Positions 18,804 through 28,593 are shown, counted from the stretch's first letter. The stretch is 64,000 nucleotides of DNA from Bradyrhizobium macuxiense (GCF_007993935.1 NZ_VITY01000006.1:310001-374000); one strand, 5' to 3'. The notes: generated by a model from the sequence alone, not told the origin. Numbers and translations are program-made.

Positions 18804-19577
18804 TTACGCCACCGTCCCGCCGTCGACCGGCATCGCGATGCCGGTGACGAACGAGGCCTTGTCCGACAGCAGGAACACTGCAACCTCGGCGATCTCTTCG
18901 GGGCGCGCGGCGCGGCCCATCGGGTTGCGGGTGACCGCGGCCTTGATCAGCTCTTCCGGATCGGCCTCGTTGTGGCCGGGCTGGTCCGGCCGGTTGACGA
19001 ACACCCGCAGCATCGGCGTGTCGATCGCGCCGGGACAGATCGCATTGACGCGCACGCCGTCCTTGGCGTGGCGCTTGGCCAGTGCCCGCGCCAGACCGAT
19101 CACGCCGGCCTTGGCCGCCGAATAGGTCGGGCTCCACGGCGAGCCGACCAGGCCTGAGGTCGATGCGGTGAACAGGATGCTGCCCTTGCGCCGCGCCGTC
19201 ATCTCTCCCAGCGCCGCGTTGGTGGTGATCAGCTGCGAGCGCAGATTGAGATCGACGCTGAGATCCCAGCCTTCGAGATCGTCGATCACGGACGGACCGG
19301 GAATGCCGAGGTGATTCCAGACGCAGTCGAGCGCACCGAATTCCTTCACCGTCGCCGCGACGATGTCGCGCGAAAACTTGTCGTCGCGCAGATCGCCGGC
19401 CAGCGCCAGCGCGCGTCCGCCGCCCTTTTTGATCTCGTCGACCACCGCCTTCGCGCCGGCCTCGTTCTGGTCGACCACCGCAACCGCCGCGCCCTCGCGC
19501 GCCAGGATGCGCGCGCCGGCGCGGCCGGCGCCCGATGCCGCGGCGGTGACGAGTGCGATCTTGCCTTGCATGTCCAT
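18804..19577 (-). CDS. Short-chain dehydrogenase/reductase (SDR)
   Basis: Classical NAD(P)-dependent SDR of 257 aa. The nucleotide-binding loop reads TAAASGAG (variant of TGxxxGxG), the catalytic set is Ser 139, Tyr 152 and Lys 156 (YSAAK), and the C-terminus has DKASFVTGIAMPVDGG. The usual NNAG motif is replaced by WNHLG, which is unusual. Asp 36 after the second strand suggests NAD preference. The substrate is unknown and the gene stands alone. Confidence 0.88.
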   Translation of the reverse strand: MDMQGKIALVTAAASGAGRAGARILAREGAAVAVVDQNEAGAKAVVDEIKKGGGRALALAGDLRDDKFSRDIVAATVKEFGALDCVWNHLGIPGPSVIDDLEGWDLSVDLNLRSQLITTNAALGEMTARRKGSILFTASTSGLVGSPWSPTYSAAKAGVIGLARALAKRHAKDGVRVNAICPGAIDTPMLRVFVNRPDQPGHNEADPEELIKAAVTRNPMGRAARPEEIAEVAVFLLSDKASFVTGIAMPVDGGTVA

Positions 19578-19676
19578 GTTTCGATCCTGATTGTGCCCGT
19601 GAGTTCGAGCCTTCTTGGTTCCAGCTGAAGCTCTGGTTGAATCAGGACCGCGGCGCCGCAGTCTTGCGCTGAAGCG

Positions 19677-20297
19677 CTAGCGGCCGCCGAACAGGACCGG
19701 AGACTGGCCGGGCAGCAATTGCGAATGAATGTCGCTATCCATGCGCTCCGCGCCTTGCTGGGTGAAGCTCGCTCCGAACGACAGGCTGACATTCGAGCTC
19801 GGGCGGAACTCTACTCCCGCACGCGCCGAATAGCCGGCGTTGACGCCGGGATTGCCGCTGAACGGCGCCAGCGGTCCGCCGGCGCCGGGAGGATTGTATT
19901 TCAACGAGTCGAAGCCGGCGAAGAACGTCACGGGTGTATTGCCGACGCCCTTGAAGTTGTAGCCGACCTGCGCGCCCTGATATTCGAGCCCGCCGAACGC
20001 CGCCGATTGGCCGAGCGTGCTCCAGCCGACACGGCCACCTTCGCCGCCGACGAACCAGCCGTCCGGCCGGCCATTCAGATACGAGAAGTCGCCGCCCTGC
20101 GCACCGGCGGCGTCAAAGCTCGGAAAATTGCCGTAAGTGTCCGCCTTCTGGCCATCGGCAAGGCTGCCGCCGAAGCCGAACAGCGAGCCCGGGGTCCAGT
20201 AGCGCACCGGTCCGGCCTGGGCGTGGGCCTGCTGAACGCCGAGGCAGAGCACTGCGGCGATGATTGGGAGACCGGTTTTGCTTGCGAAAATCGACAT
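19677..20297 (-). CDS. Small outer-membrane beta-barrel protein
   Basis: A 206-aa exported protein: the signal peptide ends near QQAHAQ, and the mature part is rich in Gly, aromatic residues and alternating patterns (FFAGFDSLKYN, NAGYSARAGVEF, NVSLSFGASFTQ) typical of small outer-membrane barrels. The ATG at 20297 is followed directly by the signal sequence; a longer N-terminus is not supported. It could be a surface antigen-type protein. Function unknown. Confidence 0.7.
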   Translation of the reverse strand: MSIFASKTGLPIIAAVLCLGVQQAHAQAGPVRYWTPGSLFGFGGSLADGQKADTYGNFPSFDAAGAQGGDFSYLNGRPDGWFVGGEGGRVGWSTLGQSAAFGGLEYQGAQVGYNFKGVGNTPVTFFAGFDSLKYNPPGAGGPLAPFSGNPGVNAGYSARAGVEFRPSSNVSLSFGASFTQQGAERMDSDIHSQLLPGQSPVLFGGR

Positions 20298-20417
20298 TCG
20301 GGAGACCGTCACCTGTACAGCCGAACTATACGCTCCGGAGGCCGGCAATGCCAGCGCGGCGCTTCGGCGCGACCGCCGCGCCTCTTGCCATCAGCGCGGC
20401 CACCACCGTCCAGCTCG

Positions 20418-20520
20418 GCAATGGCGCCGATCACGATCGAACTCAACAAGCCGATCGCGCTCGAGGCGCGGTCGTGCTTTGCGATCCGTGAAGGCAACCG
20501 CACCGTCGGCGCGGTGTTGC
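20418..20520 (+). pseudogene. Remnant of the 3' end of an EF-Tu-like gene
   Basis: The + strand reading from about 20421 encodes ITIELNKPIALE, then FAIREGNRTVGAVL. This matches the end of domain 3 of elongation factor Tu (family: VELI.PIALE...FAIREGGRTVGAGVV). Nothing upstream encodes the rest of EF-Tu and no proper start is present, so this is a decayed fragment. It lies directly beside another remnant. Confidence 0.5.
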
Positions 20521-20538
20521 AAAATCATCCGATCGCCT

Positions 20539-20679
20539 GACGCGGTCGTCTATCACAAATCGGCGGCAGCGCTGTCCGGCTTCTCGAAGACCGGCCTCAC
20601 CGACATCAAGGATATGTCCGAGGGCTGGTGGATGACCGGCCAGACCATCCTCGTCAACGGCCGCTACACGACGAAGTGA
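20539..20679 (+). pseudogene. Remnant of the 3' end of an SDR gene
   Basis: The reading begins DAVVYHKSAAALSGFSKTGL and ends MTGQTILVNGRYTTK followed by a stop. It matches the C-terminus of classical SDR enzymes (WITGQT..NGGYTT). About nine residues usually present between LTDIKDM and EGWW are missing, and the first 180-200 residues of an SDR are absent, so it is a truncated pseudogene. Confidence 0.6.
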
Positions 20680-20834
20680 CAATGGCGGATTGGGGGCGGG
20701 CGTGAGCGTCCGCCCCTTGCATCCGAGTTGCCCGACGGCGCAAGACCCTGCGGACATGCAAGACTCGGACAGATCATGTCGCGAGAATGCGATGCCATAT
20801 CTTCAGCGCTGTTCGAACGTGCGTCAGATTCACG

Positions 20835-20938
20835 CCCGTCATCCTGAGGTGCGAGCGGAGCGAGCCTCGAAGGATGCACGGCCCGGCTGGTGGCCATCGA
20901 TCCTTCGAGACGCGCTACGCGCTCCTCAGGATGACGGG
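20835..20938. repeat. Dispersed palindromic repeat, CCCGTCATCCTGAGG family
   Basis: A 104-bp inverted repeat begins CCCGTCATCCTGAGG and ends CCTCAGGATGACGGG. Inner arms are CTCGAAGGAT and ATCCTTCGAG. The DNA on either side (20680-20834 and 20939-21186) shows no convincing gene. Confidence 0.8.
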
Positions 20939-21186
20939 TCTGGTAGCTTCGCAGGGACGACATCGAGGATGTGTCTGCTTGCCCCCCACGCACCCGCCGC
21001 TCTCCGCGACATTGCGTCGCGAAACTCGTTGCGGCGCAACAATCAAAATGAGACTGCCCGTTAAGCACCCCCGGCGCGACGACATCCGCGCCGCGCCTCC
21101 CTTCGGCTAGCTTTGCCGGCAACAACCGGACGCCCATCGGCCTTCTCGCCACGTGGTCGCCGGCGACAACACAGAGGGAGGAAGCG

Positions 21187-22437
21187 ATGTTGAAAAGCAG
21201 TTTGGGACTGATTGCGTTGAGCAGCCTGTTGCTTTCGGGCACGGCGTTCGCCCAGGAGAAGATCAAGGTCGGCGTCACCGCAACGCTCGAGGGCACCTAC
21301 ACGGTGCTCGGCGAGGACGGCATGCGCGGCCACCAGACGGCGCTCAACGTGCTCGGCAAGAAGATCGGCGACAAGGAACTCGAATTCATCGTCGCCTCGA
21401 CCGACGCGACGCCGGACTCCGCGGTGCGCGCGGTGCGCAAGCTGATCGAGCAGGACAAGGTGCAGATCCTGCTGTCGCCGCTGTCCGGTGACGAAGGCAT
21501 CGCGGTGAAGAATTTCGCCAAGACCCATCCGGAGCTGACCTTCGTCAACGCCGCCTCCGGCGCGCAGGAGACGACCTATGTCGATCCGGCGCCGAACTTC
21601 TTCCGCTACAACATGGACGGCGCGCAGTGGCAGGTCGGCCTCGGCAAATACGCCTATGAGACCAAGGGCTATCGCAAGATCGCGACCGTCGGCGAGGATT
21701 ACTCCTTCATCTACACCCAGGTGTTCGGCCTGGTGCTGGAATTCTGCGGCGCCGGCGGCCAGGTCACCAACCGGCAATGGGTGCCGCTCGGCACCAAGGA
21801 CTTCGCCTCGGTCATTGCTGCGCTGCCCGACGATGTCGATGCGATCTATCTCGGCCTCGGCGGCGCCGACGCGGTCAACTTCCTCAACCAGTATCAGCAG
21901 GCCGGCGGCAAGGCGCATCTGATGGGCGGCTCCATCATGATCGACCAGACCATCCTGTCGTCGAAGGGCAGCGCCAAGAACGCGCTGATCGGCACCATCG
22001 CGGCGAGCGGCCAGGCCGACACCTGGGAGGATCCGGGCTGGCAGAAGTTCGTCAAGGCCTATCAGGACTCGTTCCCGGAGAGCAAACGCTTCCCGAGCCC
22101 GTCGCTGCTCGCCACCAACTATTACGGCTCGACCATGGCGCTGATCCTGGCGCTGCGGCAGGTCAATGGCGATCTCTCCAACAACCAGGCCAAGCTGAAG
22201 GATGCGCTGGCGAAGATCGAGATCGACGCCCCGAACGGCAAGATCAAGCTCGACGCCAACCGCCAGGCGATCGGCACCAATTTCGTCACCGAGGTGGTCG
22301 ATGACGGCAAGGGCGCGCTGTTCTCCAAGGTCGTGAAGGTGATCCCGAACGTCAACCAGACGCTGGGCTACGATCCGGCGGTTTTCGCCAAGATCGGCCT
22401 GCCGAGCCGCACGGTCCCGGAGTGCAAGAAGTACTGA
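21187..22437 (+). CDS. Branched-chain amino acid-type ABC transporter substrate-binding protein
   Basis: Periplasmic binding protein of 416 aa in the Leu/Ile/Val-BP (type I) family. The signal peptide ends at FAQ (about residue 23). The mature part opens KIKVGVTATLEGTYTVLGEDG and carries the FVNAASGAQET and YKGYRKIATVGEDYSF-like family segments. GAGGGAGG lies upstream of the ATG. It is the first gene of the long + strand cluster and should deliver ligand to the LivHMGF-type transporter. Relatives often bind aromatic or other organic acids, so the ligand need not be an amino acid. Confidence 0.9.
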   Translation: MLKSSLGLIALSSLLLSGTAFAQEKIKVGVTATLEGTYTVLGEDGMRGHQTALNVLGKKIGDKELEFIVASTDATPDSAVRAVRKLIEQDKVQILLSPLSGDEGIAVKNFAKTHPELTFVNAASGAQETTYVDPAPNFFRYNMDGAQWQVGLGKYAYETKGYRKIATVGEDYSFIYTQVFGLVLEFCGAGGQVTNRQWVPLGTKDFASVIAALPDDVDAIYLGLGGADAVNFLNQYQQAGGKAHLMGGSIMIDQTILSSKGSAKNALIGTIAASGQADTWEDPGWQKFVKAYQDSFPESKRFPSPSLLATNYYGSTMALILALRQVNGDLSNNQAKLKDALAKIEIDAPNGKIKLDANRQAIGTNFVTEVVDDGKGALFSKVVKVIPNVNQTLGYDPAVFAKIGLPSRTVPECKKY

Positions 22438-22573
22438 CGTATTTGTTGCAGTGCGGGCAGAGCGGCCGCGGCATGGCGCGCGGTTGCATCAAGAGCCCTG
22501 CTCGCCCTTGCTTTCCGCGGGCGGATGATGAACGCTTGTCGAAAAGACAAGAACATCCCGCGGGAGGGGAGGC

Positions 22574-23392
22574 ATGAGCAGGGCGCTTGCCGTCTTCCAC
22601 GGCCGGTTCGGTCGCGCGACGGTCTACCAGTTGAACCGTCCCTTCAACGTGCATGCGCACCGCGAAGGGCACCTGATCTTTCATGTCGGCGGCACGCCGG
22701 CGCAGATCGACGTGTCGGAGCAGCGCCTGCTGCTCAAGGACGACACCGTGGTCGCGGTCAACCCGTGGGAACCGCATAATTTCCTGCCGACCGACATGGA
22801 TCACGGCGCGATCTTCTTCGTGCTCTATGTCAACGCCGAGTGGTTCGCCCCGCAGCCCGCAACGGCGCAGGGCCTGCGGTTCGGCCGCACCTTCTTTCCG
22901 CGCACCGAGGCGCTCGACCGGCTGATCCGCCGCACCGCAGCACTGGTGTGCGGCGCGCCGTCGCTGCGCAGCCTCGATTGCGAGCTCAGGCAGTTGATCG
23001 ATTCCTGCTACGAGGAGAGCTGGCAGGCGGCCGAGGGCGCTCCCGCCGCCGCTGCGGTGACCGATTTCCGCGTCCGCAAATCGATCAAGCTGATGTCGGA
23101 AAGCCCCGGCGCCGAGATCGAGCTCGATGCGATCGCGCGCGAAGCGGGGCTGTCGCGGCCGCATTTCTACCGGCTGTTCCGGACGCAAACCGGCGTCACC
23201 CCTCACCTCTACATGAACACGCTGATCATGGAGCAGGCGCTGGATGCGCTGGTCGCGACCGAAGCGCCGATCGCCGATATCGGCTTCGATCTCGGCTTCT
23301 CCTCGCAGAGCGGCTTCACCCGCTTCTTCGCCGCCAATGTCGGCATGGCCCCGACCGACTATCGCCGCGCCGCCAAGGTGTTGCGGCCGTGA
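22574..23392 (+). CDS. AraC-family transcriptional regulator
   Basis: A 272-aa regulator with an N-terminal cupin-like ligand domain (HAHREGHLIFHVGG, then NPWEPHNF) and a C-terminal double HTH over residues 170-268 (LDAIAREAGLSRPHFYRLF; IADIGFDLGFSSQSGFTRFF). A strong GGGAGGGGAGG ribosome site precedes the ATG. It is embedded between the binding-protein gene and the permease genes, so it probably controls the whole cluster in response to the transported compound. Confidence 0.9.
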   Translation: MSRALAVFHGRFGRATVYQLNRPFNVHAHREGHLIFHVGGTPAQIDVSEQRLLLKDDTVVAVNPWEPHNFLPTDMDHGAIFFVLYVNAEWFAPQPATAQGLRFGRTFFPRTEALDRLIRRTAALVCGAPSLRSLDCELRQLIDSCYEESWQAAEGAPAAAAVTDFRVRKSIKLMSESPGAEIELDAIAREAGLSRPHFYRLFRTQTGVTPHLYMNTLIMEQALDALVATEAPIADIGFDLGFSSQSGFTRFFAANVGMAPTDYRRAAKVLRP

Positions 23393-23514
23393 GCGAGTTC
23401 CGCACCGGACGATAAAAGATACTCTCGATCAAATCCGACGCTTTCGCCCTCGGTAGGATGCACGGACACGTGGCCCGGCAGACGGCCGCGACCGACTGAG
23501 GGAACGCGACTGAC

Positions 23515-24525
23515 ATGGCCAGGTTCATCGAACGCCATCCGGCCTGGGCGCTGATCGTGATCATCGCGGTCGCGGTGCTGGCGTGGCTGGTGTTCGCGAT
23601 CTGGCCGCCGGGGCTGGAGGCAGCGATCGGCCGCAAGCGCGTGTTCCTCAACGCTGTGCTGAACGGCATCACGCTCGGCGGGCTGTATTTCCTGGTGGCG
23701 AGCGGCTTCACGCTGATCTTCGGGTTGATGCGCAACGTCAACCTGGCGCACGGCTCGCTCTATCTGTTCGGCGGCTATATCGGCTACGCCATCAGCACCT
23801 GGACCGGCTCGTGGATCCTCTCCTTCATCGTCGCCTTCATCGCGGTGGCGCTGGTCGGGGTGATCCTGCAGCTCGCCGTGTTCCGCCGCATGGAGGGACA
23901 GGACCTCCGCCAAACCATGGTGACGATCGGGCTCTCGATCGTGTTCGCCGATCTGATGCTCTGGGTGTTCGGCGGCGACTTCTACCAGGTCCAGACCCCG
24001 AGCTGGCTGATCGGCCCGGTGCAGCTGCCGCTGCTCACCGCGATCAAATCATCCGGCGAGCCGGTCTATCTGCAATATCCGCTGGTGCGGCTGGTGATCT
24101 TCTTAGCCTCGGTCGTGATCGGCATCGCGATGTGGCTGGCGCTGAACCGAACCCGGATCGGCATGATCGTGCGCGCCGGCGTCGACGACCGCGACATCCT
24201 GGCCGCGACCGGGGTGCGGATCCAGCTGGTGTTCGTGCTGGTGTTCGCGCTCGGCGCGGGGCTTGCCGGCATTGCCGGCGTCGTCGGCGGCACCTTCCAG
24301 TCGCTCTCGCCCGGCGAGGACACCCGCTTCCTGCTCGCCTCGCTGGTGGTCGTGATCGTCGGCGGCATGGGGTCGATCCCGGGAGCCGCGCTCGGCGCCG
24401 TCATCATCGGCCTCGCCGAGCAGCTCGGCTCGGTCTACATCCCGACCTACGCCATCGTCGTCACCTTCCTGATCATGGTGCTGGTGCTGGCGCTGCGGCC
24501 GCAGGGCCTGCTCGCGAGGCGATGA
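23515..24525 (+). CDS. livH: Branched-chain amino acid-type ABC permease (LivH)
   Basis: Inner-membrane permease of 336 aa. An extra N-terminal membrane segment (about residues 13-33) precedes the LivH core, which begins LNAVLNGITLGGLYFLVASG and has about eight more helices. The family loop RAGVDDRDILAATGV is present. It is followed 1 nt after its stop by livM. The extra N-terminal segment makes it longer than typical LivH (about 290-310 aa). Confidence 0.9.
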   Translation: MARFIERHPAWALIVIIAVAVLAWLVFAIWPPGLEAAIGRKRVFLNAVLNGITLGGLYFLVASGFTLIFGLMRNVNLAHGSLYLFGGYIGYAISTWTGSWILSFIVAFIAVALVGVILQLAVFRRMEGQDLRQTMVTIGLSIVFADLMLWVFGGDFYQVQTPSWLIGPVQLPLLTAIKSSGEPVYLQYPLVRLVIFLASVVIGIAMWLALNRTRIGMIVRAGVDDRDILAATGVRIQLVFVLVFALGAGLAGIAGVVGGTFQSLSPGEDTRFLLASLVVVIVGGMGSIPGAALGAVIIGLAEQLGSVYIPTYAIVVTFLIMVLVLALRPQGLLARR

Positions 24526-24526
24526 G

Positions 24527-25612
24527 ATGTCGTTGCTGCAGAGCACCCAGTTCCGCCCCGACCGATCCGCCAACGCGACCCGCCGCGCCCTGCTCCGCGC
24601 CTGGCCGGAATTCCAGAATCCCGTGGCCTGGCTGGTCGCGCTGATCCTTGTGATCATGCCGCTGATCGCCAACGGCTTCTTCCTGATCGAGATCTTCGCC
24701 ACCACGCTGATCCTCGGTGTCATCGCGCTCAGCCTGATGTTCCTGGCCGGCTATGGCGGCATGGTCAGCCTGATGCAGCTCACCATCGCGGGCTTCGCCG
24801 GCTACATGGTCGCGGTGTTCGGCGTCAGCGGCAACGCCAATATCAGCCTCGGCTGGCCGTGGTGGCTCGCAACCCCGATGGCGCTGGCGCTGGCGACGCT
24901 GTTCGGCACGCTCGGCGGCGCGCTCGCGGTACGCACAGAGGGCATCTACACCATCATGATCACGCTCGCGATCGGCGCGGCGTTCTACTACTTCACCAAC
25001 CAGAACTGGGCGATCTTCAACGGCCACACCGGCATCAACACCGTCGCGACGCCGCATTTCTTGGGCGTCGACTGGCGCACCGATATCGCCTTCTACTATG
25101 TGACGCTCGGGGTCGCCGCGATCTGCTACTTCGCCGTCCAGTATGTCTCGCGCGCACCGTTCGGCCTCGCGCTGCAGGGCGTCCGCGACAATTCGCGCCG
25201 TATGGCGGCCCTCGGCTTCAACCCCAATGCCCACCGCATCGCGGCCTACGCCTTCGCCGCCTTCATCGCGGCGCTCGGCGGCGTGCTGCAGGTCTGGAAC
25301 TACCGGCAGATCTCGCCGGGCTCGGTGAGCGTCGGCGCCTGCATCGACGTCCTGATCATCGCCGTGGTCGGCGGCATCACGCGGCCGATCGGCCCGTTCA
25401 TCGGCGCATTGATCTTCGTCCTGCTGCGCACCTTCGCGCTCGACGTGCTGATCAAGTTCGGCCTCGACGGCAACCGCTTCCGCCTGCTGATCGGGCTCGG
25501 CTTCCTCGCCATCGTGTTCTGGTCGTCGGACGGCGTGATCGGCCTGTGGGAACGCTGGCGCCGCCGCAACACGTCTTCGACGCAACGTTCAGGCGGAGGC
25601 CGCCATGGATAG
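24527..25612 (+). CDS. livM: Branched-chain amino acid-type ABC permease (LivM)
   Basis: Second permease, 361 aa, with the LivM pattern FLAGYGGMVSLMQLTIAGFAGY and the cytoplasmic loop GVRDNSRRMAALGFN, which contacts the ATPase. About nine hydrophobic segments are visible. The stop overlaps the livG start by 8 nt. It works with LivH, LivG and the LivF fusion. Confidence 0.9.
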   Translation: MSLLQSTQFRPDRSANATRRALLRAWPEFQNPVAWLVALILVIMPLIANGFFLIEIFATTLILGVIALSLMFLAGYGGMVSLMQLTIAGFAGYMVAVFGVSGNANISLGWPWWLATPMALALATLFGTLGGALAVRTEGIYTIMITLAIGAAFYYFTNQNWAIFNGHTGINTVATPHFLGVDWRTDIAFYYVTLGVAAICYFAVQYVSRAPFGLALQGVRDNSRRMAALGFNPNAHRIAAYAFAAFIAALGGVLQVWNYRQISPGSVSVGACIDVLIIAVVGGITRPIGPFIGALIFVLLRTFALDVLIKFGLDGNRFRLLIGLGFLAIVFWSSDGVIGLWERWRRRNTSSTQRSGGGRHG

Positions 25613-26387
25613 CGTCGCGCAGCGGCTGTCCGTGGTCGGCGCCGGCGCGGCGCTGGAGCTGCGCGGCGTGACGCGGCTGTTCGGCGCGCTGGCGGCGCTG
25701 ACCGACGTCACCATCACCGTGCGGCCGGGCGAACGGCGCGCGGTGCTCGGCTCGAACGGCGCCGGCAAGACCACGCTGTTCAACTGCATCACCGGCGACT
25801 TCCCGCCCTCCTCCGGCACGATCCGCTTCTTCGGCGAGGACATCACCCAGTTCCCGCCCTATGAGCGCATCCGACGGGGCTTGCGCCGCACCTACCAGAT
25901 CTCGGCTTTGTTCCCCGGTCTCACCGTGCAGGACAACGTCTACCTCGCCTGCCGCGGCGTCTCGCGCGGACGGTTCTCGTTCCTGCGTCCGGGGCAGAAC
26001 GATGCTCTGATGCACGCGACCGAAACGCTGGTACAGGCCGTGCACCTCTCTGGTGTGAAGGACCAGCGCGTCGCCGAGCTCGCGCACGGACAGCAGCGCC
26101 AGCTCGAGATCGCGCTGGCGCTGGCCGGCGCGCCGCGCTTCATCCTGTTCGACGAGCCCGCGGCGGGGCTGTCGCCGACCGAGCGACGCGAGCTGATCGA
26201 GATCCTGACCTCGCTGCCGGCGCATATCGGCTACATCATCATCGAGCACGACATGGACGTTGCGCTACGCGTCGTCGAGAGCGTGACGATGATGCACAAT
26301 GGCCGCATCTTCAAGGAAGGCTTGCCGCGCGAGATCGAATCCGATCCCGAGGTGCAGGAGCTTTATCTCGGAGGCGGCCATGAATGA
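25605..26387 (+). CDS. livG: Branched-chain amino acid-type ABC ATPase (LivG)
   Basis: Cytoplasmic ATPase of 260 aa: Walker A GSNGAGKTT around residues 48-56, Q-loop region RTYQISALFPGLTVQDN, a degenerate signature (LAHGQQRQLE instead of LSGGQQ), Walker B FILFDEPAAGLSP and switch His in IIEHDMD. The LAHG signature is a common LivG variant. GGAGG precedes the ATG, which lies inside the end of livM. Its own stop overlaps the next start (ATGAATGA). Confidence 0.92.
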   Translation: MDSVAQRLSVVGAGAALELRGVTRLFGALAALTDVTITVRPGERRAVLGSNGAGKTTLFNCITGDFPPSSGTIRFFGEDITQFPPYERIRRGLRRTYQISALFPGLTVQDNVYLACRGVSRGRFSFLRPGQNDALMHATETLVQAVHLSGVKDQRVAELAHGQQRQLEIALALAGAPRFILFDEPAAGLSPTERRELIEILTSLPAHIGYIIIEHDMDVALRVVESVTMMHNGRIFKEGLPREIESDPEVQELYLGGGHE

Positions 26388-28590
26388 CCGCCGTGCCGCG
26401 CCCGCGCTCGAGGTGAAAGGCCTCGACGTCTATTACGGCCATTCGCACGCGCTGCAAGGCGTCGATCTCACGCTCGATAGCGGCGTGTTCTCGGTGGTCG
26501 GCCGCAACGGCATGGGCAAGACCACGCTGTGCAAGGCCATCATGGGCCTGGTGCGCGCCAGCGGCGGCTCGATCCGGATCCGCGGCGAGGAGATCACGCG
26601 GCTCAATCCGGCGCGGATCGCCCGGCTCGGCGTCGGCTATGTGCCGCAAGGCCGCCGGCTGTGGCGCTCGCTGACGGTTGACGAACACCTCGCGCTCGCC
26701 GGCGGCCTGCGCCGCGGCGCCTGGACCATCGAGCGGATCTACGACACCTTCCCGCGCCTCGCCGAGCGCAAGAACAATGGCGGCAACCAGCTCTCCGGCG
26801 GCGAGCAGCAGATGCTCGCGATCTCGCGTGCGCTACTGACCAACCCGCATCTCCTGATCATGGATGAGCCGACCGAGGGCCTCGCGCCTGTGATCGTCGC
26901 CCAGGTCGAGGACATGCTGCTGCGCCTCGGCGACGAAGGCGACATGTCCGTGCTGGTCATCGAGCAGAACATCGGCGTGGCGACGGCGGTGTCGCGCAAC
27001 GTCGCCATCATGGTCAACGGCCGCATCAACCGCATCATCGACTCCGCGCGCCTCGCGACCGACCGCGACTTGCAACAGCGGCTGCTCGGCGTCGGCACCC
27101 ACGGCTCGGATGAGACCGACGCCGAGGCGGCGCCAGCGAAAGCTGAAGCTGTCGGCACGCCGCAGCCGGAGCGCAAGGGGCCGGCGCGCATCTACATCTC
27201 CAACCCCGTGCTCCCGACGCGCTGGTCGCAGCCGGTGCCGATCGCCCGGATCGAGGCCGCCGCGCGGACGCAATCCGCGGCGATCACGCGTCTCGAGGAG
27301 ACGGCCCGCACGCGGCGCGAACCCGCGACGTCGAAGACTTCGGGACCACCGGTCGTGCTGGTCGTCGGCACGCTCGACACCAAGGGCGCCGAGCTGCGCT
27401 TCATCCGCGATATCGTCGCGGGCAGCGGCCTGCGCACCCGGCTGGTCGATGTCTCGACCAGCGGCAAGGCGGCGAGCTGCGACGTCACCGCGCAGGAGAT
27501 CGCGCTGAACCACGGCCGCGGCGGCTCCGGTGTGTTCGGCGCCGACCGTGGCGCCTCGGTCACGGCGATGGCGGAGGCGTTCGAGCGCTGGCTGCGCCGC
27601 CAGGGCAACATCGCCGGCATCATCTCCGCCGGCGGCTCCGGCGGCGCGTCGCTGGTCGCGCCCGGCATGCGCGCGCTTCCGGTCGGCGTGCCGAAGCTGA
27701 TCATCTCCTCGGTCGCGTCGGGCGACGTCGGTCCTTATGTCGGGCCCGCCGACATCACCATGATGTATTCGGTGACCGACGTGCAGGGCCTTAATTCGAT
27801 CTCGCGCGCCGTGCTCGGCAACGGCGCCCATGCCCTGGTCGGCATGGTCAAGGCGCGGCTCGATGAACAGGCCGCCAGGCAGCGCGATACGAGCGCTCAG
27901 CTTCCGGCTATCGGCATCACCATGTTCGGCGTCACCACGCCGGCCGTGCAGAAGATCGCCGCCGACCTGCGCGAGGATTTCGAGTGCCTGGTGTTCCACG
28001 CCACCGGCGTCGGCGGCCGCTCGATGGAGAAGCTGGTCGAGTCCGGACAGCTCGCCGGCGTCATCGACCTCACCACGACCGAAGTCTGCGATCTGCTGAT
28101 GGGCGGCGTGTTCCCGGCGACCGACGATCGCTTCGGCGCCATCATCCGCAGCGGCGTGCCCTATGTCGGCTCGGTCGGCGCACTGGACATGGTGAACTTC
28201 GGCGCGCCCGACACCATCCCGGAGCGCCACCGGCAGCGTAAATTCCACGTCCATAATCCGCAGGTCACATTGATGCGGACGACGCCTGAAGAGAACGAGC
28301 GCATCGGCCGCTGGATCGGCGAACGCCTCAACCAGATGGACGGGCCGGTGCGTTTCTTCCTCGCCGAAGGTGGCGTCTCCGCGCTCGATGCGCCGGGCCA
28401 GCCGTTCTGGGACCCTGATGCCGATGCGGCGTTGTTCCGCGCGCTGGAGCGCACCGTGCGCCAGACCGGAAATCGCCAGATCATCCGCGTCAAGCGCAAC
28501 ATCAACGATCCCGAGTTCACCGCCGCCATCGTCAGCGCGTTCCGTCCGCTGCTAGGACGCGCCGGTGGCCGGCGGAGAGTGGCGAGGTGA
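26380..28590 (+). CDS. LivF-type ABC ATPase fused to a Tm-1-like (UPF0261) domain
   Basis: A 736-aa two-part protein. Residues 1-240 are a complete LivF ATPase: Walker A GRNGMGKTT at 41-49, signature LSGGEQQ at 138-144, Walker B LLIMDEP at 158-164. A charged, Ala/Pro-rich linker spans about 241-322. Residues 323-736 form a Tm-1-like/UPF0261 domain starting VVLVVGTLDTKGAELRFIRD, with IAGIISAGGSGGASL, ISSVASGDVGPYVGPADITM and FHATGVGGRSMEKL. The UPF0261 family is named after the N-terminal half of tomato Tm-1; its biochemical role in bacteria is not established. The partner TIM-barrel domain is the next gene. The reading is continuous with no sign of a sequencing join. Confidence 0.9.
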   Translation: MNDRRAAPALEVKGLDVYYGHSHALQGVDLTLDSGVFSVVGRNGMGKTTLCKAIMGLVRASGGSIRIRGEEITRLNPARIARLGVGYVPQGRRLWRSLTVDEHLALAGGLRRGAWTIERIYDTFPRLAERKNNGGNQLSGGEQQMLAISRALLTNPHLLIMDEPTEGLAPVIVAQVEDMLLRLGDEGDMSVLVIEQNIGVATAVSRNVAIMVNGRINRIIDSARLATDRDLQQRLLGVGTHGSDETDAEAAPAKAEAVGTPQPERKGPARIYISNPVLPTRWSQPVPIARIEAAARTQSAAITRLEETARTRREPATSKTSGPPVVLVVGTLDTKGAELRFIRDIVAGSGLRTRLVDVSTSGKAASCDVTAQEIALNHGRGGSGVFGADRGASVTAMAEAFERWLRRQGNIAGIISAGGSGGASLVAPGMRALPVGVPKLIISSVASGDVGPYVGPADITMMYSVTDVQGLNSISRAVLGNGAHALVGMVKARLDEQAARQRDTSAQLPAIGITMFGVTTPAVQKIAADLREDFECLVFHATGVGGRSMEKLVESGQLAGVIDLTTTEVCDLLMGGVFPATDDRFGAIIRSGVPYVGSVGALDMVNFGAPDTIPERHRQRKFHVHNPQVTLMRTTPEENERIGRWIGERLNQMDGPVRFFLAEGGVSALDAPGQPFWDPDADAALFRALERTVRQTGNRQIIRVKRNINDPEFTAAIVSAFRPLLGRAGGRRRVAR

Positions 28591-28593
28591 CCC

